Source: CAVQBL01 sp963710715
GTDB taxonomy: Bacteria; Pseudomonadota; Gammaproteobacteria; DSM-16500
Length of the DNA stretch: 64,000 nucleotides
Direction: 5' to 3'
Assembly (NCBI GenBank): GCA_963710715.1
Contig: CAVQBL010000013.1
Coordinates: 248,001-312,000, forward strand
Position 1 is the first letter of the stretch; every line of letters starts with the position of its first letter. A model generated the notes under the pieces. It had not been told where the DNA came from and did no database searches. It worked only from the letters and a program-made list of their open reading frames with translations. The translations under genes and the position numbers were made by a program. Of this stretch, positions 26,028-35,668 are shown piece by piece.

Positions 26028-26836
26028 TCACAGCTGCAATTCTTATTCCTCTCTTTATTTTCTTGATATTCGGGGTTTCACCACGCATATTCAGTGTTGT
26101 GACTGCAATAATAATGCTTATAGGCGCGTGGGAATGGACTTTACTAATGGGAGTCACACGGTTTCCTCAGTGTTTTTTTTATCCTGTTGTAATGTTCTTT
26201 GTTTTAATTCTAATGTTTGCTTTAATTTATCTTCACAAGCTGTTTATTCCTTATATTTTATATATTGCTTTAGTATGGTGGTTATTGGCCACGCTTTTGG
26301 TTGTTTGTTACCCCAAAGCAAGTGTGCTTTGGGGCAAGAGTATTTTAGTGCGCGCTATCATGGGATTTTTAGTTTTAATTCCTTGTTGGTTGGCGATTAA
26401 TTTTATACGCGTAGCGTATGGGCCTTATCTACTGTTATTTTTATTTATTTTGATCTGGGGTGCGGATATAGGCGCTTATTTTGCAGGTAAAAAGTGGGGA
26501 AAAAACAAACTTGCACCGGAAGTCAGTCCTGGAAAAACTTGGCAAGGTTTGTATGGAGCCATTGTTGTGACACTGCTGGTTGCTTTGTTAGGTTCTTGGT
26601 GGTTTGCTATTCCTGCACAGGAGTGGTGGGCAGTTATTGCATTATCATTGATCACGGTTTTATTCTCTGTGGTAGGCGATTTATTTGAAAGTATGCTGAA
26701 GCGTAATGTGGGGGTAAAAGATTCGGGACAGATTTTCCCTGGTCATGGAGGCTTACTGGATCGAATTGATAGTTTAACTGCGGCTGCACCTGTTTTTGCC
26801 TTGGGTAGTCTCCTTCTTGGAAAAATCTTTCATTAA
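26009..26836 (+). CDS. cdsA: Phosphatidate cytidylyltransferase
   Basis: 275 residues, about eight membrane helices, ending with the CdsA signature: VGDLFESMLKRNVGVKDSGQ then IFPGHGGLLDRIDSL. It makes CDP-diacylglycerol for phospholipid synthesis. It overlaps the end of uppS by ~19 nt and is completely intact, marking the right limit of the indel-rich stretch. Confidence 0.95.
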   Translation: MLKQRVITAAILIPLFIFLIFGVSPRIFSVVTAIIMLIGAWEWTLLMGVTRFPQCFFYPVVMFFVLILMFALIYLHKLFIPYILYIALVWWLLATLLVVCYPKASVLWGKSILVRAIMGFLVLIPCWLAINFIRVAYGPYLLLFLFILIWGADIGAYFAGKKWGKNKLAPEVSPGKTWQGLYGAIVVTLLVALLGSWWFAIPAQEWWAVIALSLITVLFSVVGDLFESMLKRNVGVKDSGQIFPGHGGLLDRIDSLTAAAPVFALGSLLLGKIFH

Positions 26837-26890
26837 AAAGCTGGCTTTGCATCAAAAAAGTTTGGATAATTGCCGCCTCGATAAGAGCGC

Positions 26891-26989
26891 GTCATCGCGA
26901 AGCGCTTGGCCGTGGCGATCCAGTCAAGAACGTTGTATTGTTCTCCTGGATTGCTTCATCCCGTAAAAGGCGCGGGATTCGCAATGAGG
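26891..26989. repeat. REP-A palindromic repeat, copy 3
   Basis: GTCATCGCGA ... GCGGGATTCGCAATGAGG with the GGCGATCCAG/CTGGATTGC arms. It fills the cdsA-bamA gap where dxr and rseP stand in many relatives. Confidence 0.75.
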
Positions 26990-27020
26990 CATAGATATAA
27001 GAATATAAGAATATAAACAT

Positions 27021-29360
27021 ATGAAAAAAATAATTTTACTTTTCACCCTATTAATAAGCATTGCCATTGTCCCAACGGTCGTGAATGCTTTTGTCGTAAA
27101 AGATATTCAAATCCAAGGATTACAGCGTATTTCAGCAGAAACAGTTTACAGTTATTTACCTGTGAAGCGTGGTCAATATTTAAGCGCTGACAAAACTGGA
27201 ATCATTATCAAAGACCTCTATAAAACGGGATTCTTTGATCATATTACATTATCACGAAGTGGTAATACTTTAATCATAAGAGTCGTAGAGCGACCTACAA
27301 TTGGACAGATTAAAATTTCCGGCAACTCAATTATATCGACTGAGAAGTTAACCACGGCAATGAAAAGTGTCGACATAGCAGAAGGTCGTGTATATAACCG
27401 CGCTATCTTAGATAAAATCAAACAGAGCTTATTAAATCAATATTTTGAATTGGGTCGCTATAACGCGAGAGTTACTGTGACTTCAACTCCCCAACCGCGC
27501 AATCGTATGTTGGTTTCAATTAATATTTCAGAAGGTTTAGTCGCTAAGATTGTACGCATTAACATTATTGGTAATCATGCATTTAGTGAAAGACAATTAT
27601 TAAAGACACTGATAATTTCTACCCCCGGTGTATTTACCATCTTTACGCAAACAGATCGCTATTCGCAAGAAAAACTGGATAAAAGCTTAGAAAATTTACG
27701 TAATTTTTATTTAGATCATGGCTATGTTAAATTTGCAGTGAAGTCTGCACAAGTTGCAATTACTCCAGACCGTAAGTCCGTTTATATAACCATCGCAATT
27801 GCAGAAGGCGTACCTTATCGAATCAAAGGTTTTGATTTGACGGGTAATTTAATTTTGCCCCGCGCTTATCTGCTTAGATTAATGCGGATTAGGCCGGGCG
27901 ACATTTTCTCTCGCCGAGAAGTGATCAATTCAGAAAAAGCGATCAGTGACGCTCTAGGCGATAGAGGTTATGTCTATGCATCTGTCACTTTGAATCCCGA
28001 AATTGATGATGTGAGAAAAGAAGTGTTTCTCACCTTTGAAGTTAAGCCAGGGAAGCGTTCTTATGTGCGACATATTTATTTTTCAGACAATGCAAAGACG
28101 AATGATATCACTTTGCGACGCGAGTTATTACAGATGGAAGGTGCGGTTGCTTCGACGGGTAAATTAGACCAATCTAAGCATAGATTGAGTATGTTACCTT
28201 ACATCAAAGAAGTGCAAATGTCAGTTCTTCCTGTCCCAGGACAAGATGATCAAGTGGATGTGCATTATAAAGTTGCTGAAGAAAGTGCGGCAACGGCTAA
28301 TTTTGGTATCAACTATTCACAAACACAGCGTTTTGGTGTCAGCGCTGGATTAAATCAAAAGAATTTTCTGGGGACAGGAAATACATTAGGTTTCAATTTT
28401 TCTATCAATCGATTTGAACGATCTTATGCGATGACTTATTACAATCCTTTTTATACGCCCGATGGAATCAGTCGATCGATTACATTATCTGCACAAAAGA
28501 TGGATCCTGGTGCAGCCAATGCAACGACGAGTTATGTTACAGATGAATACAGTGCGTCTGTGTCATATGGCATTCCTTTTGGATGTGAAGAGGATACCGT
28601 TAATCGATTAATCTTAGGATACGGTTATCAAGAAACCTTGTTGCATGAAACAGCTAATCATCACCAAACATCAATTCAAGTGCTAAATTTTGTGAATAAA
28701 CATGGTCGACATTTCCAGCAAGTCGAATTAATCGCGGGTGTATCGCGCGATAGTCGTGATAAAGCAGTGTTCCCCACGCGAGGCATGAATCAGAGTTTAG
28801 GTGTAAGTGTATATGTGCCAGTGCAGAATCGTTCCTTGCATTATTACATGGCAAATTATGTGAATAAATTTTATTTCCCTTTAACAACACAGTTTATTTT
28901 CACGACAAAAACCTTGTTGGGATACGGTAATGGTTTTAGTGGCGCCAATCAGTTCCCTTTCTTCAAAAATTATTTTGCTGGAGGCATGGAAACGGTACAC
29001 GGTTATGAGGGAAATACACTAGGTCCTAAAGACTCTAATAATGATCCCATGGGCGGTAACTTTTTAGCGGTTGCTAATGTGGGCTTAATTTTCCCCAATT
29101 TCCTGAGTGATAACTTACGCACCTCAATTTTTGTGGACGGAGGTAATGCGTATAATACTTATAATAATAAAAAATATGGTGGAACAGGTTCAGGTCCCTT
29201 ACGCTTTGGTACCGGTATTCAAGCAGATTGGTTAACTTCATTTGGCATGATTAGTGTCAGTTGCTCGAAGGCATTGAATGCGCGTCGTGATTCAACTACG
29301 GGTAAACTTAACGATAATGTTAAGGTTTTTGACTTAGCGATAGGTGCTAATTTAGGATAA
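27021..29360 (+). CDS. bamA: Outer membrane protein assembly factor BamA
   Basis: 779 residues with a signal peptide ending VNAF-VVKDIQIQGLQRISAE. Five POTRA domains (~24-420) are followed by a 16-strand barrel (FGVSAGLNQKNFLGTGNTLG, the loop-6 motif VHGYEGNTLGP for V/I-R-G-Y/F). BamA inserts beta-barrel proteins into the outer membrane. The lid-lock motif reads VHGYEG here rather than VRGF. skp follows. Confidence 0.97.
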   Translation: MKKIILLFTLLISIAIVPTVVNAFVVKDIQIQGLQRISAETVYSYLPVKRGQYLSADKTGIIIKDLYKTGFFDHITLSRSGNTLIIRVVERPTIGQIKISGNSIISTEKLTTAMKSVDIAEGRVYNRAILDKIKQSLLNQYFELGRYNARVTVTSTPQPRNRMLVSINISEGLVAKIVRINIIGNHAFSERQLLKTLIISTPGVFTIFTQTDRYSQEKLDKSLENLRNFYLDHGYVKFAVKSAQVAITPDRKSVYITIAIAEGVPYRIKGFDLTGNLILPRAYLLRLMRIRPGDIFSRREVINSEKAISDALGDRGYVYASVTLNPEIDDVRKEVFLTFEVKPGKRSYVRHIYFSDNAKTNDITLRRELLQMEGAVASTGKLDQSKHRLSMLPYIKEVQMSVLPVPGQDDQVDVHYKVAEESAATANFGINYSQTQRFGVSAGLNQKNFLGTGNTLGFNFSINRFERSYAMTYYNPFYTPDGISRSITLSAQKMDPGAANATTSYVTDEYSASVSYGIPFGCEEDTVNRLILGYGYQETLLHETANHHQTSIQVLNFVNKHGRHFQQVELIAGVSRDSRDKAVFPTRGMNQSLGVSVYVPVQNRSLHYYMANYVNKFYFPLTTQFIFTTKTLLGYGNGFSGANQFPFFKNYFAGGMETVHGYEGNTLGPKDSNNDPMGGNFLAVANVGLIFPNFLSDNLRTSIFVDGGNAYNTYNNKKYGGTGSGPLRFGTGIQADWLTSFGMISVSCSKALNARRDSTTGKLNDNVKVFDLAIGANLG

Positions 29361-29414
29361 ACATGACATAATGCGGGGCTTGTAGTAAGCGGTGGTGAGT
29401 GGCAAAAATAGTCA

Positions 29415-29511
29415 CGTCATCGCGAGGCCGCGAAGCGCTCGGCCGTGGCGATCCAGGTCGTTATTCTGGATTGCCACGCCCTGCAAAAGGCGCAGGGCTC
29501 GCAATGACGGG
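29415..29511. repeat. REP-A palindromic repeat, copy 4
   Basis: CGTCATCGCGAGG ... CTCGCAATGACGG, followed directly by a T7 run, so it could also end bamA transcription. Confidence 0.75.
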
Positions 29512-29567
29512 TTTTTTTAATGAGATAGGTGGGTGGATTATTTATTAATTTTAATATGGAGAAAGTT

Positions 29568-30101
29568 ATGAAGAAAGTTTTGGCCTTTATTAGTTCAGTT
29601 GTGTTAGCGGTTAGCATGCAGGCATATGCTGCTCAAGATATGTCCAAGAATGTTGCAAAACCCGAACCAAAAATTGCTGTAGTGAATGTGCAACAAGTGT
29701 TGCAACAGTCCCCAAAAGTGGCTGAATTAAGCACCAAATTGCAAAATCAATTTAAAACACGTCAGCAAAAATTAGATGCAGCGCAAAAAGCATTGCAAGA
29801 TGAATTAGATAAATTTAAAAAAGATTCACCCACAATGGCTGACAAAGATCGTGATGCTTTACAAAAGAAAATTACCGATGATCGTGCTGGCTTAGTTAAA
29901 GATGTTGTTGCATTCCAACAAGATTTAAACAAAGAGCAAGGCAAAGTCATGCAAGGAATTTTGAGCCAATTGAATGGCATTATTGCTCGCTTAGCGCAAC
30001 AAAGTAATTATTCACTTGTATTAGACGCTCAAGCGGTAGTTTATGCAAGCGATGCTGCTGATATTACCAAGCAAGTGTCTAAAGCGTTTAACGAGAAATA
30101 A
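29568..30101 (+). CDS. skp: Periplasmic chaperone Skp (OmpH family)
   Basis: 177 residues from the ATG at 29568, 8 nt after a GGAG ribosome site; signal peptide ends SMQAYA-A. The mature part begins KIAVVNVQQVLQQSPKVAEL, followed by a long Lys/Gln coiled-coil hairpin and a C-terminal beta segment (NYSLVLDAQAVVYASDAADI). Skp trimers hold unfolded outer-membrane proteins for BamA. bamA-skp-lpxD is the standard order. Confidence 0.93.
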   Translation: MKKVLAFISSVVLAVSMQAYAAQDMSKNVAKPEPKIAVVNVQQVLQQSPKVAELSTKLQNQFKTRQQKLDAAQKALQDELDKFKKDSPTMADKDRDALQKKITDDRAGLVKDVVAFQQDLNKEQGKVMQGILSQLNGIIARLAQQSNYSLVLDAQAVVYASDAADITKQVSKAFNEK

Positions 30102-30156
30102 TTTTATTCGCTAGTCAGGCCGATTGCGAATTCTATGTCAATGTGTAGGGTCAATG

Positions 30157-30220
30157 TGTAGGGGCAGACCCATGTGTCTGCCTGCGTTCAACAGGGCGCA
30201 CACGTGGGTGCGCCCCTACA
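30157..30220. repeat. Palindromic repeat between skp and lpxD
   Basis: TGTAGGGGC ... GCCCCTACA inverted repeat with inner GCAGACCCATGTGTCTGCC. It is a common bacterial intergenic palindrome, distinct from REP-A. Confidence 0.7.
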
Positions 30221-30239
30221 ATAACCTAATGTTTCGGTA

Positions 30240-31304
30240 ATGCTAATGAAGAACAATCAATATAAATCTCAATACACATTAGCTGAACTGACCACAGGAC
30301 TCGATGTTGTTTTACAAGGCGATCCTAATTGCTTAATTGAAGGTGTTTGTACAATTCAACAAGCTCAGCCTGGGCGCATTACTTTTTTAATGAATTCGTT
30401 ATATAAAAAGTATTTACCCACAACATGTGCAGCTGCTGTCATTTTATCGAAAACAGATGCTGTGGATTGTCCAGTGAATGCAATCGTTACTTCTGACCCT
30501 TATTATATTTATGCAAAAATAGCAGCTTATTTTGAGCGCAAACCACTATTTTCTTCAAGTATTCATCCTTCTGCTGTTATTGGCAAAGATTGTCAGATTA
30601 ATTCAGCTGTGAGCATTAGTCCTAACTGTGTGATCGGTGATCGAGTTAAGCTAGCGGCGGGGGTTGTTTTAGGTCCAGGATGTGTCGTAGGTGACGATTC
30701 TGAAATGGGTGAACAGACTTGTGTTGATGCGAATGTAACTGTATATCACGATATTAAGATTGGCAAAAATGTGCACATATCCAGTGGTGTGGTCATTGGC
30801 AGTGATGGTTTTGGAATCGCTAAACACAAAGGAAGCTGGCATAAAGTTCCACAATTAGGACGAGTTATTATTGGAGATAATGTAGATATTGGTGCAAACT
30901 GCGCTATTGACCGTGGTGCAATTGAAGATACTGTTATTGAATCAGGCGTACGACTCGACAATCTGATTCAGGTTGCACACAATGTGCGCATAGGGCAGAA
31001 TACTGCCGTTGCTGGTTGTGTTGGGATCTCAGGCAGTGCCGTGATTGGCAAAAATTGTCTGATTGGCGGCGCTGCTTGTATTGCAGGCCATGTCACGATT
31101 GCAGACAATACCGTTATTGCAGGTATGACAGCAGTCTCTAAATCAATTCGTGAGCCGGGTATGTATTGCTCAGGAATTGGTGGCTTGGTAACAAAAATGG
31201 AATGGCAAAAAAATAGTGCGCGTGTGCTACGTTTGGGCCACCTCATGGAGCGTGTTAAAGAATTGGAATCTGCCCTGGCAGAACTCACAGAAAGAGAAAA
31301 ATAA
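30240..31304 (+). CDS. lpxD: UDP-3-O-acylglucosamine N-acyltransferase LpxD
   Basis: 354 residues: N-terminal uridine-binding domain (RITFLMNSLYKKYLP), then left-handed beta-helix hexapeptides (residues ~100-320, e.g. IGDRVKLAAGVVLGPGCVVG, VAHNVRIGQNTAV) with the catalytic His in QVAHNVRIG and the C-terminal helix. It adds the N-linked hydroxyacyl chain in lipid A synthesis. A second in-frame ATG 6 nt downstream is an alternative start. Confidence 0.95.
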   Translation: MLMKNNQYKSQYTLAELTTGLDVVLQGDPNCLIEGVCTIQQAQPGRITFLMNSLYKKYLPTTCAAAVILSKTDAVDCPVNAIVTSDPYYIYAKIAAYFERKPLFSSSIHPSAVIGKDCQINSAVSISPNCVIGDRVKLAAGVVLGPGCVVGDDSEMGEQTCVDANVTVYHDIKIGKNVHISSGVVIGSDGFGIAKHKGSWHKVPQLGRVIIGDNVDIGANCAIDRGAIEDTVIESGVRLDNLIQVAHNVRIGQNTAVAGCVGISGSAVIGKNCLIGGAACIAGHVTIADNTVIAGMTAVSKSIREPGMYCSGIGGLVTKMEWQKNSARVLRLGHLMERVKELESALAELTEREK

Positions 31305-31305
31305 C

Positions 31306-31770
31306 ATGAAGTATATAATGGAAGCCCAAGAAATATTAAAACATCTTCCTCATCGTTTCCCCTTTCTTTTAATTGATAGGGTAATTGAAATGGTAGAAGG
31401 TGAATCCTTAGTTGCAATCAAGAATGTAACCATCAATGAACCCTTTTTTACGGGGCACTTTCCTGATCGTCCCATCATGCCGGGTGTTCTTATCTTGGAA
31501 GCATTAGCACAAGCAGCTGGTGTGCTTGCTTTTAAATCAACGAATACATTGCCAACAGATGGTATTTTGTTATATTTTGCTGGTATTGATAATGCCCGTT
31601 TTCGACGGGTGGTTATTCCGGGCGATCAACTTCGATTGGAAGTGAAATTGATTCGTGCTAAACAAGAAATATGGAAGCTTGAGGGATCAGCGTATGTAGG
31701 CCAGGAACTTGCGTGTTCCGCCGAGTTTTTAAGTGCAAGAAAGAAAGAGGATAGATCCAGTGATAGATAA
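31306..31770 (+). CDS. fabZ: 3-hydroxyacyl-ACP dehydratase FabZ
   Basis: 154 residues from the ATG at 31306, 1 nt after the lpxD stop. Hot-dog fold with LPHRFPFLLIDRVIE, the catalytic His in FFTGHFPDRPIMPG and Glu in VLILEALAQAAG. It dehydrates hydroxyacyl-ACP in fatty acid synthesis and competes with LpxA/LpxD for their shared substrate. It overlaps lpxA by 11 nt. Confidence 0.95.
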   Translation: MKYIMEAQEILKHLPHRFPFLLIDRVIEMVEGESLVAIKNVTINEPFFTGHFPDRPIMPGVLILEALAQAAGVLAFKSTNTLPTDGILLYFAGIDNARFRRVVIPGDQLRLEVKLIRAKQEIWKLEGSAYVGQELACSAEFLSARKKEDRSSDR

Positions 31771-32530
31771 AACAGCAATAATTGATCCCACAGCACGTAT
31801 CGCAAATAATGTTCAAATTGGTCCTTGGACTATCATTGGACCCGGAGTAGAAATTGCCGAGGGCACATGGATTGGCTCGCATGTTGTGATCAAAGGTAAT
31901 ACGAAAATTGGTAAAGACAATCAAATTTATCAATTTGCTTCAATTGGAGAAGTTCCTCAAGATAAAAAATTTAAAGGCGAGCAAACTTTTTTAGAAATTG
32001 GTGATCGTAACATTATTCGCGAATTCTGTACTTTTAATCGTGGTACTGCACAAGATAAATCTGTCACACGAATTGGTAACGATAATCTTTTTATGGCATA
32101 TGTTCATATTGCGCATGATTGCATAGTAGGTAATGGAACGATTTTTGCAAATAATGCATCACTGGCTGGACATGTTATAGTTGAAGATTTTGCTACTTTG
32201 AGCGGCTTTTCTGGCGTGTTTCAAGCATGTCGAATTGGTACGCATAGTTTTATTTCCATGGGCTGTTTGCTTGATAAAGATGTTCCTCCATTTGTAAAAG
32301 TGTCTGGATATAATGCCAAACCCTATGGATTAAATACAGTTGGTATGAAACGCCGTGGTTTTGCTGCGGAAACAATGGTTAATTTACGCCGTGCGTATAA
32401 AACTATTTATCGCAAAGGATTCACTGTTAAACAAGCGGTGGAACAATTGGCACATATGGCGGTTGAGTGCCAAGAAATTCAACTGTTTATTGATTTTCTC
32501 CATCAATCTGAGCGCGGAATTATAAGATAA
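31760..32530 (+). CDS. lpxA: UDP-N-acetylglucosamine acyltransferase LpxA
   Basis: 256 residues if started at GTG 31760 (IDKTAIIDPTARIANNVQIG), which matches the usual LpxA N-terminus and has an AAAGAGG ribosome site. Hexapeptide beta-helix with the catalytic His in YVHIAHDCIVGN; C-terminal helices. First step of lipid A synthesis. Confidence 0.95.
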   Translation: MIDKTAIIDPTARIANNVQIGPWTIIGPGVEIAEGTWIGSHVVIKGNTKIGKDNQIYQFASIGEVPQDKKFKGEQTFLEIGDRNIIREFCTFNRGTAQDKSVTRIGNDNLFMAYVHIAHDCIVGNGTIFANNASLAGHVIVEDFATLSGFSGVFQACRIGTHSFISMGCLLDKDVPPFVKVSGYNAKPYGLNTVGMKRRGFAAETMVNLRRAYKTIYRKGFTVKQAVEQLAHMAVECQEIQLFIDFLHQSERGIIR

Positions 32531-32541
32531 AACCATCATAC

Positions 32542-33687
32542 ATGAATATTGGTATTCTCGCAGGCGAAACGTCAGGAGATTTATTAGGTGCGGGGCTAAT
32601 CAGTGCACTGCGCCAATCTAAATCTAATCTCACTTTTTCAGGTGTTGGCGGTCAGAACATGATAGCTTCCGGATGTCATAGTTTTTATGACATGGAACGT
32701 CTTGCAGTGATGGGATTGGTCGAGCCATTAAAGCGTTTGCCAGAATTACTTAAAATGCGTCGCAGTTTGTATCGTCACTTTACTCAAAATCGCCCCGATG
32801 TCTTTATTGGTATTGATTATCCCGGATTTAACTTAGGGCTTGAATTGCAGTTACGTGAAATAGGCATCCCTGTTATTCACTATGTGAGTCCCTCTGTATG
32901 GGCATGGGGTAGAAAACGCATATTTAAGATTGCAAAAGCCGTGGATTTAATGCTTACCTTGTTACCTTTTGAAGCGGATTTTTATCACCAACACAATGTG
33001 CCAGTCAAATTTGTTGGGCATCCACTTGCAGATCTTATCCCACTGCAAACAGATAAATTAGCCGCGAAAAAAGCACTGGGCATTGATTCTGATATGCCAA
33101 CGATTGCCTTGTTGCCCGGGAGTCGTCGCAACGAATTAAAATATCTTGCGGAAATTTTTGTTAAAGCTGCCAATCTTTGTTGGAAAAAGAAATCAAATTT
33201 ACAATTTATCACCTCAGCCGTAAACGCTGAACGTGATCAAGAATTTAAAGCAGTGTGCCAACAACATGCACCACATTTACCCATTAAATTTTTTCGAGGG
33301 CAGTCACACGCTGTGATGGCTGCAGCCGATGTTGTGTTAGTGACTTCCGGAACAGCTACGCTTGAAACCATGTTATTTAAACGCCCAATGGTCATTGCGT
33401 ATCGTATGGCTGAGATGACTTATCAAATCGCGCGCTATTTAGTGAAAACTCCATTTATTGGATTACCAAATTTATTAGCCAATGAAAATTTAGTGCCGGA
33501 ATTTATTCAGCATGCAGCGCATCCTGAGGCGCTTTCTCAAGGCTTGTTAGATTTTTTAAATCATCCTGAGAAAGTTCAGTGCTTGGAAGAAAAATTTATT
33601 GCGATTCATAAGCAATTACAGTGTGATGCAAATCATAGGGCTGCGGAGGCGGTACTCCACGTCATCGCGAGACTGCGAAGCGCTTAG
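32542..33687 (+). CDS. lpxB: Lipid-A-disaccharide synthase LpxB
   Basis: 381 residues, GT-B fold family 19: ILAGETSGDLLGAGLI, FSGVGGQNMIASGC, IGIDYPGFNLGLE, YVSPSVWAWGRKR, LLPGSRRNE and LVTSGTATLETML. It joins two acylated glucosamines. The last ~9 codons and the stop (HVIARLRSA) lie inside REP-A copy 5, so the repeat has supplied the protein's C-terminus. Confidence 0.95.
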   Translation: MNIGILAGETSGDLLGAGLISALRQSKSNLTFSGVGGQNMIASGCHSFYDMERLAVMGLVEPLKRLPELLKMRRSLYRHFTQNRPDVFIGIDYPGFNLGLELQLREIGIPVIHYVSPSVWAWGRKRIFKIAKAVDLMLTLLPFEADFYHQHNVPVKFVGHPLADLIPLQTDKLAAKKALGIDSDMPTIALLPGSRRNELKYLAEIFVKAANLCWKKKSNLQFITSAVNAERDQEFKAVCQQHAPHLPIKFFRGQSHAVMAAADVVLVTSGTATLETMLFKRPMVIAYRMAEMTYQIARYLVKTPFIGLPNLLANENLVPEFIQHAAHPEALSQGLLDFLNHPEKVQCLEEKFIAIHKQLQCDANHRAAEAVLHVIARLRSA

Positions 33688-33764
33688 TCGTGGCGATCCA
33701 GGGAAATACCGTTGCAGCGTTCTCTGGATTGCTTCGTCGCAAACAGCGCTCCTCGCAATGACGG
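33660..33764. repeat. REP-A palindromic repeat, copy 5 (overlaps lpxB 3' end)
   Basis: CGTCATCGCGAGACTGCGAA ... CTCGCAATGACGG with the GGCGATCCAGG/CTGGATTGC arms. It provides the lpxB stop codon. Confidence 0.8.
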
Positions 33765-33828
33765 CGGAGTTCTCACACAAGTCGCCGTCAAGACACTCAC
33801 CCGGATTTTTTTAGATAACAGGAAAAAA

Positions 33829-34401
33829 ATGGAACTTATAGCAGGGATAGACGAAGCAGGTCGTGGGCCATTAGCAGGACCTGTTGTTGCAGCAGCAGTT
33901 ATTCTCGATCCACAAAAACCCATCGCTGGCTTAGCGGATTCAAAAAAGCTGAGTGAAAAACAGCGTGAATATTTATTTGCATTAATTCAAGAACGAGCGC
34001 TCGCATGGGCAGTCGGTCGAGCCGAGGTCGAAGAAATTGATCGCGTGAATATTTTGCAAGCGACATTCCTTGCTATGCAACGCGCAGTCGCAGCACTCAA
34101 AATGACTCCGCATCTGGCATTAATTGATGGTAATCGCAGTCCTAAATTACCTTGCAAAACAAAAGCCATTATCCGTGGCGATGAAACCGAAGCTGTTATT
34201 AGCGCAGCATCCATTGTTGCTAAAGTAACACGTGATCGCGAAATGATTTTGCTCGATAAGCAATTTCCAAATTATGGATTTGCTAAACACAAAGGTTATC
34301 CCACCGAAGAACACATCAAAGCATTAAAAAAGCATGGCCCCAGCATTATTCATAGACGTTCTTATGCGCCAGTGGCGAGTTTGTTGGCGTCTGCACTGTA
34401 A
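33829..34401 (+). CDS. rnhB: Ribonuclease HII
   Basis: 190 residues from the ATG at 33829 (ACAGGAAA ribosome site); upstream in-frame codons are REP sequence. The motif IAGIDEAGRGPLAGPVVAAA carries the first catalytic Asp-Glu, LADSKKLSEKQ follows, and LIDGN and ASIVAKVTRD carry further conserved residues. It removes RNA from RNA-DNA hybrids. It ends where the accessory island begins; dnaE, its usual neighbour, is 27 kb further on in opposite orientation. Confidence 0.95.
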   Translation: MELIAGIDEAGRGPLAGPVVAAAVILDPQKPIAGLADSKKLSEKQREYLFALIQERALAWAVGRAEVEEIDRVNILQATFLAMQRAVAALKMTPHLALIDGNRSPKLPCKTKAIIRGDETEAVISAASIVAKVTRDREMILLDKQFPNYGFAKHKGYPTEEHIKALKKHGPSIIHRRSYAPVASLLASAL

Positions 34402-34476
34402 ATTTTACGGTGATTGCTAGAAACAATTATCTGTTATAAAGTTAAACAAATCGAACTTCATGTAACGAGGTATCTA

Positions 34477-35151
34477 ATGAATAATCTTTCTGATTGTGTG
34501 AATGCATACGAAGTAATAATTCATCAAATTCCGGGTTTTGTGGCGGTACATGATTTAGATTATAAAATAGCGTTGGCAAATGTTAATACCATAAAGGCTA
34601 TGGGATTCAAAACCTTGTCTGATGCGATAGGTAAACGCTACGCCGACATGAAATGCAAAGCTGCTGAAGAAGCCAGATGCTTTGAAGCACAAGACAGTTT
34701 TGTTTTTAAAAATACTAAAAAACTTAGATTTCTAAGCTATTTTCAATACGCCGATAACTGGAAATTGACTTTAGGTGAGAAATCTCCTCTTATAAATAGC
34801 AATGGTAAATTAATAGGGTTAACAAGTCATATGATCGATATAACCAAATCCAGTTTGGTAGATATCAGCCGATTTACATCTAGTTTATCTAAAAAATTTA
34901 CTTACGTCATTGAGGATGAAACTTCCAATCATTATCAATTAAGTAAAAGGCAAATTGAATGCTTGTTTTTTTTGTTACGAGGAAAATCTAATAAAGAAAT
35001 TGCGAGTTATTTACAATTATCTTCAAGAACTGTGGAAGGTTATGTGAATGGGATAAAAAATAAAATGCATTGTTTAACTCGATCGCAAGTAATAGAAAAA
35101 TCTCACCAAGAAGGATTATTCAACATCTTTCCAAAAAGTTTTATCGAGTAG
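34477..35151 (+). CDS. PAS-LuxR family transcriptional regulator
   Basis: 224 residues from the ATG at 34477 after CGAGG; the longer frame would start at a TTG. The N-terminal PAS-like domain (IPGFVAVHDLDYKIALANVN ... GKLIGLTSHMIDITK) is followed by a C-terminal LuxR helix-turn-helix (LSKRQIECLFFLLRGKSNKE, IASYLQLSSRTVEGYV). Such PAS-LuxR proteins are numerous in Legionellales. It could regulate the following island, but no operator is evident. Confidence 0.85.
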   Translation: MNNLSDCVNAYEVIIHQIPGFVAVHDLDYKIALANVNTIKAMGFKTLSDAIGKRYADMKCKAAEEARCFEAQDSFVFKNTKKLRFLSYFQYADNWKLTLGEKSPLINSNGKLIGLTSHMIDITKSSLVDISRFTSSLSKKFTYVIEDETSNHYQLSKRQIECLFFLLRGKSNKEIASYLQLSSRTVEGYVNGIKNKMHCLTRSQVIEKSHQEGLFNIFPKSFIE

Positions 35152-35668
35152 TTTTTGGCTAAGTTTGATTAAGCGGATGTATCTTGCTTTTCCTGTGTAT
35201 CCTCTGGTAAAAAATGTGCCGCGCGCTATTCAAAAACCACCAATGGCCGCGAAGTGGATTTTGTAACAAAAATTAAAACCTAAACAAACAGTGCAAATTA
35301 TTGGACAACTACAGCGACCTTATCATGATGATCATATCCTTGTGACTAATCCCATAGAATTTTTCAAAAATTTGTCGCTTCATAACATATATACTATCAT
35401 AAAATTGCTACGCACAATTATTCGTTAATAAAAATGTAATAATTAACATTTATTCGTACGAAAAAATGAATGAGCTAGCGTGCTCCTAGCCAGGAACGTT
35501 AATACACAACCTCCACGCCATTCTCCGCAAATAACTCGCGCAATGTGGGCCGATGGTAGACCTCTTTAGCTTAGCCTACCGTAAATAATACTCTATCTTT
35601 TATCAATATTGATGGATTAAGATACGACATATTTTGGGTATAAATAATATAAAGTGAGGGAATAAAAA
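35152..35668. other. Left edge of island: gene fragments including a dnaE 3'-end piece
   Basis: No intact gene. 35227-35283 reads YSKTTNGREVDFVTKIKT and a stop, resembling the end of DUF4143-type ATPases. 35278-35425 reads KQTVQIIGQLQRPYHDDHIL then VTNPIEFFKNLSLHN, an unidentified tail. 35499-35558 is a minus-strand piece of dnaE: the stop and last codons (NGVEVVY), followed after a ~770-bp deletion at a short repeat (ACTCGCGC-ATGT) by the segment matching 62322-62347. Confidence 0.6.

Noticed and set aside
33712..33828. 39-codon N-terminal extension of RNase HII
   Set aside because: It is REP-A sequence read as protein; the ribosome site and family start are at 33829.
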